From a bacterium (GTDB taxonomy: Bacteria > Sysuimicrobiota > Sysuimicrobiia > Sysuimicrobiales > Segetimicrobiaceae), in NCBI GenBank assembly GCA_035308905.1, contig DATGFS010000023.1, positions 1-64,000 of the forward strand: DNA of 64,000 bases, read 5' to 3'. Numbering within the stretch: position 1 is the first letter of the stretch; each line of letters starts with the position of its first letter. Shown here piece after piece: positions 18,665-31,741 of this stretch. A model generated the notes under the pieces. The model was not told the DNA's origin. It ran no database searches and saw only the letters and a program-made list of their open reading frames with translations. A program made the translations under genes and the position numbers.

Positions 18665-19546
18665 CTAGTCCCGTTCGTCCGGAATCATCGAGGAGCGGCC
18701 CACCGAGCGCGGGTCCCGCGGCGGCCACCGCCCCGACTCCGCCAGCGTGAGAAACTCCAGCACCGCGGCGTTGAATGCCCCGGGCTCCTCCAGATTGACG
18801 ACATGGCCCGTGTTCGGCACGACGAGCAGGCCGGCCGTCTTGATCTGCCGCTTCATGAACACGCCGGGCTCGAGACACGGCTCGTCCTCGTCGCCGGTCA
18901 CGATCAGGGTGGGGACCGTCAACCGCGCGAGGCGGTCCTGCAGCGAATAGACCGTCGGCCGCCGTCCCTGCACGCCCCGCAGCGTCATCGCGCTGCCGGT
19001 CGTGGAGTGCCGCGCGAGCGCGTCGGCGAACGCGCGCCAGCCCTGCGGGTCCTTGCGCTGGAACTGCACGCGCATCGGGCCCTCCGCGTACACCGGCGCC
19101 ACCGCGGCCATTCCGTTTCGCTGGATCCGCTCGCCGAGCGCGTCGGCGTCCCGCTGGAACGCCTCGGGCGTGTCGGAGCCGTAGCCGCAGTCGGCGACGA
19201 CCAGCGACCGCGCCAGGTCCGGGTAGCGCAGGCCGAAGTGGAGCGTGGCGTAGCCGCCCATCGACAGGCCGCAGATGTGCGCCGGTCCGCCGGCGACCTG
19301 CTCGACGACGCCGCGCAGATCGTCGACGGCGATGTCCTGCGAGTACGCGTCGAGCGTCTCCGGCACATCCGACGGCGGATACCCCCGTGCGTTGTACGCG
19401 ATCGCCCGGTACCGGCGGGCGAAATAGGCGACCTGGGGATCCCAGCTGCGGCAGTCGCCGGCAAACTCGTGGACGAAGACGAGCGGCGTGCCATGGCCGG
19501 TTGCCTCGTAGTAGAGCCGGACGCCGTTGACCGACGCGTGGGGCAT
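18665..19546 (-). CDS. Alpha/beta hydrolase
   Basis: A 293-residue alpha/beta hydrolase. The oxyanion region is PLVFVHEFAGDCRSW, the nucleophile elbow HICGLSMGGYATLHFG (Ser), the acid DEDEPCLEPG and the His NTGHVVNLEEPGAF. The family includes 3-oxoadipate enol-lactonase-like and epoxide hydrolase-like enzymes. The ATG at 19546 begins MPHASVNGVRLYYEATG, the normal family start. It lies 13 bp after the dehydrogenase gene on the same strand, so the two likely act in one catabolic step series. Confidence 0.9.
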   Translation of the reverse strand: MPHASVNGVRLYYEATGHGTPLVFVHEFAGDCRSWDPQVAYFARRYRAIAYNARGYPPSDVPETLDAYSQDIAVDDLRGVVEQVAGGPAHICGLSMGGYATLHFGLRYPDLARSLVVADCGYGSDTPEAFQRDADALGERIQRNGMAAVAPVYAEGPMRVQFQRKDPQGWRAFADALARHSTTGSAMTLRGVQGRRPTVYSLQDRLARLTVPTLIVTGDEDEPCLEPGVFMKRQIKTAGLLVVPNTGHVVNLEEPGAFNAAVLEFLTLAESGRWPPRDPRSVGRSSMIPDERD

Positions 19547-19559
19547 CCCGCGCCTCCGA

Positions 19560-20480
19560 TCAGGCCGGCCGCCCGGGCGGCGTGCCGGCGGCGCGCACCT
19601 CGACGCCGAGCGCGCGCTCCCAGACCTTGACGAGCGCGATCGTGTCCTCGCCGTCGAGGCCGAGGCCCCGCGCAAGCGCGTAGGTCAGGAGCGCCCCGGA
19701 CGTCATCGGCTGCGCGTGGTTCACTTCCTCGGCGAGCTCGCGGCCGAGCCGGAGATCCTTGTGTCCGAGCTCGAGCCGGAACGAGGGCGCGAAGTCGTTC
19801 TTGAGAATGCGCGCGCCGCGGCCCGGTATGGCGAACGTGGCCCCCGACCCGGCGCTGAGCGCGTCGAGCATCTGCCGCGGATCGAGCCCGAGCCGCACGC
19901 CGAGCGGCAGCACCTCGGCGAGCAGCGCCATCGACCCCTGTGAGAGCATCTGGTTCAGGAGCTTGGTGACGTGCCCCGTGCCGGGCGGTCCCATGTGCAT
20001 GATGGTGCGGCCCATCGCCTTGAGCGCAGGATGCACGCGCCCGACCGGGTCCGGTTCCCCGCCGACGTAGATCGTGAGGCTCCCCTCGGTCGCGCCGCGC
20101 ACGCCCCCGGTGATGGGCGCGTCGACCATCGCGAGACGCCGCTCCCGCAGGCGGGCCGCGAGCATCCGCGTCGACGCCGGGCGGCTCGTGCCCATATCCA
20201 CGAAGACGGCGCCGTCGCCCGCGGACTCCAGCACGCCGTCCGGACCGAGTACGACCTCTTCGACCTCTGTCGAAGTCGGCACGCAGGCGATGATGATCGT
20301 GGCGTCCGCGATGAGATCGCGGCGCGACGCGGCGATGCGGGCGCCCTGCGCTTCGAGGGCCCGCGCGGGCTCGGGATGCCGGTGCACAACCGTCGTCACA
20401 GAGAAGCCGCGGCGGAGGAGGTTGGCGGCCATGGGCTGCCCCATCGCGCCGACGCCGAGGAAACCGATGCGTTCGCTCAT
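19560..20480 (-). CDS. 3-hydroxyisobutyrate dehydrogenase-family NAD(P) oxidoreductase
   Basis: A 306-residue beta-hydroxyacid dehydrogenase. The Rossmann motif is IGFLGVGAMGQPMAANLLRR at the N-terminus, the substrate motif VDAPITGGVRGATEGSL, and the catalytic Lys falls in GTGHVTKLLNQML. Relatives oxidise 3-hydroxyisobutyrate, tartronate semialdehyde or 2-(hydroxymethyl)glutarate. The ATG at 20480 is chosen because the Rossmann strand starts three residues later. It is divergent from pxpA and cotranscribed with the alpha/beta hydrolase gene. Confidence 0.92.
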   Translation of the reverse strand: MSERIGFLGVGAMGQPMAANLLRRGFSVTTVVHRHPEPARALEAQGARIAASRRDLIADATIIIACVPTSTEVEEVVLGPDGVLESAGDGAVFVDMGTSRPASTRMLAARLRERRLAMVDAPITGGVRGATEGSLTIYVGGEPDPVGRVHPALKAMGRTIMHMGPPGTGHVTKLLNQMLSQGSMALLAEVLPLGVRLGLDPRQMLDALSAGSGATFAIPGRGARILKNDFAPSFRLELGHKDLRLGRELAEEVNHAQPMTSGALLTYALARGLGLDGEDTIALVKVWERALGVEVRAAGTPPGRPA

Positions 20481-20578
20481 GCCGGGTGGTTCGGGCCGTC
20501 GCAAAGGGCCTCCTGGGAGGGCAGGGCTTCCTCCCGGCCGGGCCGTACAAATCGTGCAGCAGACAGGAGGGATCCCGC

Positions 20579-21352
20579 GTGCCCCGCACCATCGACCTCA
20601 ACAGCGACCTCGGCGAGAGCTTCGGCGCCTACACGATCGGCAGCGACGAGGCGATGATGCCGGAGATTACCTCGGCGAACATCGCCTGCGGCCTGCACGG
20701 CGGCGACCCGCTCGTGATGGAGCGTACGGTGCGCCTCGCCCGCGAGCACGGCGTCGGCATCGGCGCGCACCCGGGCTTTCCCGATCTCGCGGGCTTCGGG
20801 CGGCGGGAGATGCGCCTGTCGCTCGCCGAGCTGCGCTCGACGGTCGTCTATCAGATCGGCGCCCTGTGGGCGTTCGCGCACGCCCAGGGCGCGGCGCTGC
20901 AGCACGTGAAGGGGCACGGCGCCCTCTACAACATGGCGGTCAACGACGAGGCGCAGTCGCGTGCGATCGCCGAGGCCGTGCGCGGCGTCGATCCCGGGCT
21001 CATTCTCGTCGTCCTGCACGGAACGGTGATGGAGCGCGTGTCGCGCGAGACGGGACTCCGGATCGCGCGCGAGGCGTTCGCCGACCGGGGCTACACGCCG
21101 GCCGGGACGCTGGTAAGCCGGTCGTCGCCGCAGGCCCTTATCACGGACCCCGACGCCGTCGCGCGCCGCGTCGTGCGCATGGTGACCGAAGGCGTCGTCG
21201 AGGCGGCGGACGGCAGCGAGATCCGCATGACACCCGACACAATCTGCTTTCACGGCGACACCCCGGGGGCGCCGCGGCTCGTGCACGCCGCGCGCGAGGC
21301 GCTGCGGCGCGCGGGCGTGGACGTCGCACCCATGGGCCGATGGCTCAAGTAA
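20579..21352 (+). CDS. pxpA: 5-oxoprolinase subunit A (LamB/YcsF family)
   Basis: A 257-residue LamB/YcsF protein. IDLNSDLGESFGAYTIGSDE at the start, SANIACGLHGGDPLVM, GAHPGFPDL and KGHGALYNM are diagnostic. PxpA works with PxpB and PxpC (KipI/KipA) in ATP-dependent hydrolysis of 5-oxoproline to glutamate; neither partner is seen here, which is unusual. The GTG at 20579 follows CAGGAGGG. It starts an operon with a cyclase-like protein, a small protein and an M20 peptidase. Confidence 0.93.
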   Translation: MPRTIDLNSDLGESFGAYTIGSDEAMMPEITSANIACGLHGGDPLVMERTVRLAREHGVGIGAHPGFPDLAGFGRREMRLSLAELRSTVVYQIGALWAFAHAQGAALQHVKGHGALYNMAVNDEAQSRAIAEAVRGVDPGLILVVLHGTVMERVSRETGLRIAREAFADRGYTPAGTLVSRSSPQALITDPDAVARRVVRMVTEGVVEAADGSEIRMTPDTICFHGDTPGAPRLVHAAREALRRAGVDVAPMGRWLK

Positions 21353-22302
21353 CCACCGCCGCGCCGCCCTACGACTGGCGGCTGACGATCGCCGGCATCG
21401 ACCAGAACGGCACGGAGATGGAGCGCGCCCGTCTGCGGGGCATTCTCGGACGGCCGCGGCCGGACACGAAGATCATCCGCGTGATCGAGGCGCGCCAGAA
21501 CGAAGACGGCGGCTTTCCGCACCAGATGGCCTCCGGGCGCCTCTCGACGATCGACGCGACCGCGACGACGCTGGAGTGGCTGTGGGACCTCGCCCTGGCG
21601 GAGAGTCCGTACGTCGAGCGCGCGTGCACCTACCTGCTGTCGACCCAGCGGCCGGACGGCGCGTGGGACGAGCCGCCGGGACTGCTGCGGTATTCGCCGC
21701 CGCCGCGCCTGCTGCCGGGCGATCCGCGGGTGCGCTGCCGGGCCACGGCGCTGGTGGCGTTCTGGCTGGCTCGGGCGGGATACCGCGACGACGCGCCGCG
21801 CCGCGCCATCGATTACGTGGCCGCGCGCCAGGCCCCGGACGGGCGCGTCCTGGGATTTCGCGAAACGACGTGGCTGCTCGCCGCCGCGTCGTCGCTCCTC
21901 GACGGGCCGGCATCGGCCCTGACCGTGCGCGCGCTCGAGTCTCTGGCCGCCGTCCCGGACGCCCGCTGGAGCGTGGGGGCGCTCGCCGGGATGCTGGACT
22001 CTCTGGGCGCCGCGGGACTGTCCCGGTCGGTCGCGGTGATCGCCCGCGGCATCGACCGGCTTCGCGTGCTCGTCCGGCCGGACGGCACCTGGCTGTCGGA
22101 GGAGGGCGAGGCGTATCACATGGACGTGACGCTCGCCGCGCTGCGGGCGCTCGTCTTTCACGGCGCGGTCGTGCCGGCGGACCCGCCGCCGGCCCGCATG
22201 ACATCGCCGCCGGCCGATTCCGGGCCTGCGGCGAGAGCCAATAACGCGCCGGCCACCGCGACTTCAGAGCCGGTCGCCGGGGCGGAGGGAACGACGGCAT
22301 GA
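21340..22302 (+). CDS. Prenyltransferase/squalene cyclase repeat-like protein
   Basis: A 320-residue protein beginning 13 bases inside pxpA. It carries repeated QW-like elements typical of the alpha/alpha-toroid of terpene cyclases and prenyltransferases: QNEDGGFPHQ, QRPDGAWDEP, QAPDGRVLGF and VRPDGTWLSEEG. No DXDD acid motif is obvious, so it may be a binding or structural toroid rather than a cyclase. The last 50 residues are Ala/Pro-rich low complexity. Its coupling to pxpA and a peptidase suggests a role near peptide or amino acid turnover; function unknown. Confidence 0.75.
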   Translation: MAQVTTAAPPYDWRLTIAGIDQNGTEMERARLRGILGRPRPDTKIIRVIEARQNEDGGFPHQMASGRLSTIDATATTLEWLWDLALAESPYVERACTYLLSTQRPDGAWDEPPGLLRYSPPPRLLPGDPRVRCRATALVAFWLARAGYRDDAPRRAIDYVAARQAPDGRVLGFRETTWLLAAASSLLDGPASALTVRALESLAAVPDARWSVGALAGMLDSLGAAGLSRSVAVIARGIDRLRVLVRPDGTWLSEEGEAYHMDVTLAALRALVFHGAVVPADPPPARMTSPPADSGPAARANNAPATATSEPVAGAEGTTA

Positions 22303-22652
22303 GCGAGCAGGTGATCAAGTCGCTGCAGACGATGTTCAGCGAAGCGCTCGAGGAGCGCCGGGGCATCGTGGTCTATTCGCGGCTCGAGCCGGCGGAGATG
22401 GACCGTATGGCGCGGCGGGTCGAGCGCGAGACGCTGGAGAAGTTCCGCGGCGCGCTGCCGGACGAAACGATCGACCAGCGGGTGCTCGACCTGCGCGAAC
22501 GCCTGACGCGCATGGAGGGGGACCTGGCGGAGCTCGGCGAGGTCGGCGACATTCGCGAAGCCAGCCGGCAGCTGCAAACCGACGAGATCATCTGGCAGGC
22601 GTTCGAAGACATCGCCTGGATGCTCGGCTTCAACGAGGCGCGGCGCGACTAA
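22299..22652 (+). CDS. Hypothetical helical protein
   Basis: A 117-residue soluble, charged and probably all-helical protein. I do not recognise a family. Notable segments are RRGIVVYSRLEPAEMDRMAR and a coiled-coil-like RVLDLRERLTRMEGDLAELG, with an aromatic C-terminus (IIWQAFEDIAWMLGF). Its ATG overlaps the previous stop (ATGA), and the next gene starts one base after its stop, so it is an integral operon member. Family conservation in this lineage seems likely from the tight coupling. Confidence 0.72.
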   Translation: MSEQVIKSLQTMFSEALEERRGIVVYSRLEPAEMDRMARRVERETLEKFRGALPDETIDQRVLDLRERLTRMEGDLAELGEVGDIREASRQLQTDEIIWQAFEDIAWMLGFNEARRD

Positions 22653-22653
22653 C

Positions 22654-23826
22654 GTGGCCGCCGGGCGCACGGAGCCCGCGGGTCCCGCGCCGGCCGCGCT
22701 CCACGCGCGGCTGGATGCGCTGGCGGACGCGCTCGTCGCGGAGATCCTGGCGCTCGCCGCGATCCCCGCGCCGAGCTTCGAAGAGCAGGAGCGCGCGGCG
22801 TACGTGGCCGCACGGTTCCGGGAGGCCGGACTCCGCGACGTCGCGATCGACGGCGCCGGCAACGTCCGCGGCCGCCTTTCCGGCGCGGCGCATCCGGCCG
22901 GCCGCGCTCTGCTCGTCGCGGCGCACATCGACACCGTCTACCCGCGCGCCGCGCACGAACCGCCCCGCCGCGACGGCGGCCGCCTCGTCGGGTCGAGCAT
23001 CCGCGACAACTCCGCGGGAGCCGCGGCCCTGGTGATTCTGGCGCGCGCGCTGCGGGACGCCGGCGTCGCGCTGCCCTGTGCCGTCGAATTCGTCGCGACG
23101 ACCGGCGAAGAGGGGCTCGGGGACTTGCGCGGGATGCGCTACCGCCTGCGGCCCGAGGAGGCGCGTCCCGACGCGGTGCTGGCCGTGGACGGCCCGCTCG
23201 GTCAGATCGTGCATCAGGGCATTGCGGTGCGGCGCTTCGCGGTGCGGTTCGAGACCGCGGGCGGGCACAGCTGGAGTCAGTTCGGCGAGCCGAGCGCGAT
23301 CCATCATCTCGCGCGCGTCATCGACCGGCTCGCGGCGGCGCCGGTTCCCGCGGCGCCGAAAACAACCCTGAACGTCGGCGTCGTGCGCGGGGGGACGTCC
23401 GTCAACTCGATCGCGGCGTCGGCGGAGATGCAGGTGGACTTCCGATCGCTCGACGTGGCGCCGGTGGACCGGCTGAGTGAGACGCTGCGCGGTCTGGTGG
23501 CGGCGGAAGAGCAGGCCGGGGTGCGCGCATCGGTCACGATCGTCGGTGACCGCCCCGGCGGGGCGATCCCGGCGGATCATCCGCTGGTCGCGGCCGTGCG
23601 GGGCGGCTATCTCGCCTGGGGCGTCGAGCCGCGCCTCACCGCCGCGAGCACCGACGCCAACATCCCGCTGGCGCTCGGCATTCCGGCCGTCTCGGCCGGC
23701 GTGTCATCGGGCGGCAACACGCACGCGCCCGGGGAGTGGCTGGAGATCGAGTCGCTGCGGCCGGGCATACACGCCCTGGCGGAAAACGTCGCGCGGGTCG
23801 CGGAGTGGGTCGCGGGGAGGAATTAG
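22654..23826 (+). CDS. M20 family metallopeptidase
   Basis: A 390-residue M20/M25/M40 zinc peptidase. The first metal ligand is in VAAHIDTVYP, the catalytic Glu in TTGEEGLGDL, and later ligands lie in the STDANIPLALGIPAVSAGVS and GGNTHAPGEWLEIESL regions. A lid dimerisation domain (about residues 185-300) includes GGHSWSQFG. It probably hydrolyses a dipeptide or N-acyl amino acid in the cytosol, possibly yielding substrates for the pxpA-linked pathway. GTG start. Its stop overlaps the convergent S1-domain gene by four bases. Confidence 0.92.
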   Translation: MAAGRTEPAGPAPAALHARLDALADALVAEILALAAIPAPSFEEQERAAYVAARFREAGLRDVAIDGAGNVRGRLSGAAHPAGRALLVAAHIDTVYPRAAHEPPRRDGGRLVGSSIRDNSAGAAALVILARALRDAGVALPCAVEFVATTGEEGLGDLRGMRYRLRPEEARPDAVLAVDGPLGQIVHQGIAVRRFAVRFETAGGHSWSQFGEPSAIHHLARVIDRLAAAPVPAAPKTTLNVGVVRGGTSVNSIAASAEMQVDFRSLDVAPVDRLSETLRGLVAAEEQAGVRASVTIVGDRPGGAIPADHPLVAAVRGGYLAWGVEPRLTAASTDANIPLALGIPAVSAGVSSGGNTHAPGEWLEIESLRPGIHALAENVARVAEWVAGRN

Positions 23827-24194
23827 CGGCGGCGGCCGCCGCGCTTCGCTTCGGTGTTGCGCTTGAGGTCGAGGAGCCGCTCCTCGCTCTCTTTCATGAA
23901 CTTCGTCAGCTTCTCTTCGAACGAGGCCTTGGATCGCACGCGCGCCTGGCGTTCCGAGGCGTCGAGCGCCTGTTTGACTGACAGATCGAGTTTGCCCTTG
24001 TCGTTGTAGCCGAGGACCTTCACCTTGACGCGCTCTTGTTCCTTGAGATAGTCGCGGACGTCTTTGACGTAGGTGTCGGCGATTTCTGAGATGTGGACGA
24101 GGCCGCTCTTGCCGTCCCCGAGTTCTACGAACGCGCCGTAATGGGTGATCTTGACGACAACACCTTCGAGAATACTACCTGCCTCAAGACTCAT
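23823..24194 (-). CDS. S1 RNA-binding domain protein (YabR-like)
   Basis: A 123-residue protein with one N-terminal S1 domain (residues 1-72: GSILEGVVVKITHYGAFVEL, then GLVHISEIADTYVKDV and YNDKGKLDLSVKQA). A basic helical tail ending KRGGRRR follows. This matches the YabR/general stress protein 13 group, which associates with ribosomes or RNA. Its place downstream of divIC mirrors Bacillus. It also has its own near-consensus promoter. The ATG at 24194 is preceded by GGAGGAGGG. Confidence 0.93.
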   Translation of the reverse strand: MSLEAGSILEGVVVKITHYGAFVELGDGKSGLVHISEIADTYVKDVRDYLKEQERVKVKVLGYNDKGKLDLSVKQALDASERQARVRSKASFEEKLTKFMKESEERLLDLKRNTEAKRGGRRR

Positions 24195-24236
24195 TCCGGG
24201 CCGGCGCCCTCCTCCGAGATGGCAAAATGCGCAACG

Positions 24237-24265
24237 ATTGTAGCCTAACCCCTCTGTGGTGTCAA
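24237..24265 (-). promoter_or_regulatory. Sigma-A promoter of the S1-domain gene
   Basis: On the minus strand, TTGACA (24265-24260) and TACAAT (24242-24237) are spaced by exactly 17 bp, the best consensus promoter in the window. Predicted start is near 24230, leaving a leader of about 36 bases with GGAGGAGGG. Confidence 0.8.
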
Positions 24266-24361
24266 GAAAAACCGCCTGTTTCCCGCATCAGATAGCCTAC
24301 CGCGGCGGGCGGCGCACGTCGCGGCCGGCGGCGCGCATCGTGACGATGGGCATCGAGAGGA

Positions 24362-24913
24362 CTAGCGGTGGAGCTTGGGAATCAGCCGGAGCACCGCATC
24401 GCGCACGCCGGCGGCCCACACGCCGATGCCGCGGCGAGGCTGCGGCAGTGTCGGTGCCGCGGCAGGCGCCGGCGAATCGCCGGGCCGGGCGCCTTCCGCC
24501 GGCGGCGCCGGCGCGACAGATCCGCCGCCCGCGCTCGTCGGCGCGGCCGCGCCGCCGCGCAGGGTGGCGCCGGGCGGCGACACCGTTCCATCGTAGGGAA
24601 CGACAAGCAGCTCCACCTCGCCGGGCCGCACGAGGCCGAGCTGCTCCCGCGCGATCTGTTCGATGTACCGGTCATCCGTCCGCAGGCGTTCGATCTCGTC
24701 GCGCAGGCGCGTGTTGTCCGCGATCAACTCGCGACGGCGCTGCTCCAGCCGCGTCTCGTCGCGGGCGAGTGTGTAGGTTTTCGTGTATTGATTGAACAGC
24801 ACGGTGACCGTCACCGCCAGCACGGCCGCCGCTCCGATCGTCATCAGGCGGCGCCGGCCCGTGCGTGCCTCGGCGGCCCTGGGGACCGCGCGCATCTGCC
24901 CGCGCGGCGTCAT
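24362..24913 (-). CDS. FtsB/DivIC-type septum formation initiator
   Basis: A 183-residue bitopic membrane protein: a basic N-terminus, one transmembrane helix (about residues 25-45, MTIGAAAVLAVTVTVLF), then a coiled coil (DETRLEQRRRELIADNTRLR) and the conserved IEQIAREQLGLVRPGEVEL. This is the DivIC/FtsB core that scaffolds the divisome outside the membrane. A Pro/Ala/Gly-rich extension of about 75 residues ends the protein and is longer than usual. Its ATG overlaps the transglycosylase stop by four bases with that gene downstream on the plus map, upstream in transcription. Confidence 0.88.
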   Translation of the reverse strand: MTPRGQMRAVPRAAEARTGRRRLMTIGAAAVLAVTVTVLFNQYTKTYTLARDETRLEQRRRELIADNTRLRDEIERLRTDDRYIEQIAREQLGLVRPGEVELLVVPYDGTVSPPGATLRGGAAAPTSAGGGSVAPAPPAEGARPGDSPAPAAAPTLPQPRRGIGVWAAGVRDAVLRLIPKLHR

Positions 24914-25674
24914 CGCGAGGCTCCCGTCAGCGCCACGCCGCCGGTTTCGGGCCGGTGCAGCGGGAGGAGCCACGGCAGCGTCATGACGGCGAGCACAACG
25001 ACGAGCGCTCCACGGAGGCGCCGCCACAGATCGAAGCGGCGGATCACGCCCGACCAGAACCGCGTCAAGGTGCCCGTCGATTGCAGGTGGTACCAGGCGA
25101 GCGCGACTTGGCGCATGTAGCGCGTCGTCTCCGGGTACGGCGGCACGCCGCGATACCGTGCCACCGGGACCGCACCCGCGTTGTAGGCCGCTACCGCGAG
25201 GACCATGTTGCCGCCGAAGCGGTCGGCCAGGCGCCGCAGATAGGCGGCGCCCACGGCGAGGTTCTCGCCCGGCTCTTGGATGCACTCCGGCACAGCGCCG
25301 TCCGCCGCCGCGGGCCGGCACCCCGCGGTCCCGCCGATTTCCCGCCATGTGCCCGGCATCACCTGCATGAGCCCGTACGCGCCGCGCGGGGAGCGGGCCT
25401 GGGCGTCGAACCCGCTCTCGGCGCTGATCATCGCGGCCAGCAGCGCCGGATTCAGCCGGGCCGCGGTGGCCGTGCGGTTGATCAGATCGGCGTACGGGAT
25501 GCCTCGCACAGCGCGGGGCGTGGCGGCGTCACGGGCAAAGCGGGTTTCGGCGGTCCGGACGTGGACCGTCGTCAGGTAGACGAGCGAGAGTGTGAGTAGG
25601 AGGGTCGCCGCAAACAGGCCGGCGTAGATCCAAAGCCACCACGGCGCCCCTCCCCTGCGGCGACCGTTGGGCAT
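24910..25674 (-). CDS. Membrane-anchored lytic transglycosylase (SLT)
   Basis: A 254-residue cell-wall enzyme. An N-terminal anchor (WWLWIYAGLFAATLLLTLSL) precedes a Slt-type catalytic domain: catalytic Glu in AAMISAESGFDAQARS, then GAYGLMQVMPGTW and VAAYNAGAVPVARY. A second hydrophobic segment lies near the C-terminus (VVVLAVMTLPWLLPL). It cleaves peptidoglycan glycan strands. It overlaps the divIC-like gene by four bases, linking wall remodelling with septum assembly. The ATG at 25674 is used because the anchor follows directly. Confidence 0.92.
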   Translation of the reverse strand: MPNGRRRGGAPWWLWIYAGLFAATLLLTLSLVYLTTVHVRTAETRFARDAATPRAVRGIPYADLINRTATAARLNPALLAAMISAESGFDAQARSPRGAYGLMQVMPGTWREIGGTAGCRPAAADGAVPECIQEPGENLAVGAAYLRRLADRFGGNMVLAVAAYNAGAVPVARYRGVPPYPETTRYMRQVALAWYHLQSTGTLTRFWSGVIRRFDLWRRLRGALVVVLAVMTLPWLLPLHRPETGGVALTGASR

Positions 25675-25769
25675 AACCTTCCTCACGTTCTGGGCTCGGC
25701 GCGGGATTCCTGCCCCGTCTGGCCGCGGGACCTCCGGCTGCTTCGCAGCCTCCTGCCAGAACGCGGTGC

Positions 25770-27320
<1,551 letters not shown>

Positions 27321-27334
<14 letters not shown>

Positions 27335-28196
27335 GTGCCTCCCGCCACAGCGATGCCAGTTCGTCCGGCGCGTAGTCCGCGAGCGCTTTTCCGCGCGCCC
27401 GGACCAGCGCTTCCATCCGGGCGAAGCGCGCGCGGTACCGATCGCAGGCGGCGCGCAGCGCGAGTTCCGCGTCCACGTCGAGGGCCCGCGCCGCGGCGGC
27501 CGCGGCAAAGAGGAGATCGCCGGCCGCCTCCTCCTCCGCCGCGTGCGGGGCGCGCGCGAGTTCGTCGAGCGCCCGGCGGACACCGGCGCGCGCGCCTTCG
27601 GGTCCCGCGCCGCCGGGGATGGTGAACCCCGCGCGTCCTGCCCGGACCAGCATCTGCTGTGCCAGCATGAGCGCCGGCAGCGTTCGCGCCAGGCCGGCGA
27701 GGGCACCCGATTCCGTACCGGCGTTCGCCGCCGCCGCGGGGCCGGCGCCCGCGGCCGCGTTCGCGGACCCGGCGCCGGCCGCGTTGTCTTGAACGCCGCC
27801 GGCCGCGCGGTTATGTAGGCGCTCGGCCTGTTTGATCGCCTCCCAGCGCGTCACGACCGCGTCGGGCGTCGCGGCCGTCGCCGTGCCGAAGACGTGAGGG
27901 TGCCGCCGGATCAGCTTCTCCACCAAGCCGGCCACGACGTCGTCGATCGTGAAGGCGCCGGTTTCCGCGGCCATCTCCGAGTGGAAGACAACTTGAAGCA
28001 GCAGGTCCCCCAACTCTTCCTTAAGACGGGCAGGGACGCCGCTGTCGATCGCCTCGAGCGTCTCGTAGGCTTCCTCGAGCAGGTACGGCCGGAGCGACGC
28101 CGGCGTTTGCGCGCGGTCCCACGGGCACCCGCCGGGCGCGCGCAGGCCGGCCATTGTCGCGACGAGATCGGTGAAATCGGGCCGCCGCTCACTCAT
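27321..28196 (-). CDS. mazG: Nucleoside triphosphate pyrophosphohydrolase MazG
   Basis: A 291-residue house-cleaning NTP pyrophosphatase. The first MazG half has CPWDRAQTPASLRPYLLEEA and EELGDLLLQVVFHSEMA with the metal-binding acidic residues. The second half has AEEEAAGDLLFAAAAAARAL. Between them lies an Ala/Gly/Asn-rich linker (about residues 135-170) that looks lineage-specific. It begins four bases after mfd ends and overlaps the rqcP-like gene, in conserved order. Confidence 0.94.
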
Positions 28197-28200
28197 TGCG

Positions 28201-31683
<3,483 letters not shown>

Positions 31684-31703
31684 CACAAAGCCTCCGCTCC
31701 GCC

Positions 31704-31733
31704 ATTGTACGGGAGGGCGGGAAAACGCGTCAA
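31704..31733 (-). promoter_or_regulatory. Sigma-A promoter of the mfd operon
   Basis: On the minus strand, TTGACG (31733-31728) and TACAAT (31709-31704) are spaced by 18 bp. The predicted start near 31697 gives a 13-base leader with GGAGG ahead of mfd. Confidence 0.72.
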
Positions 31734-31741
31734 ATGCAGGA

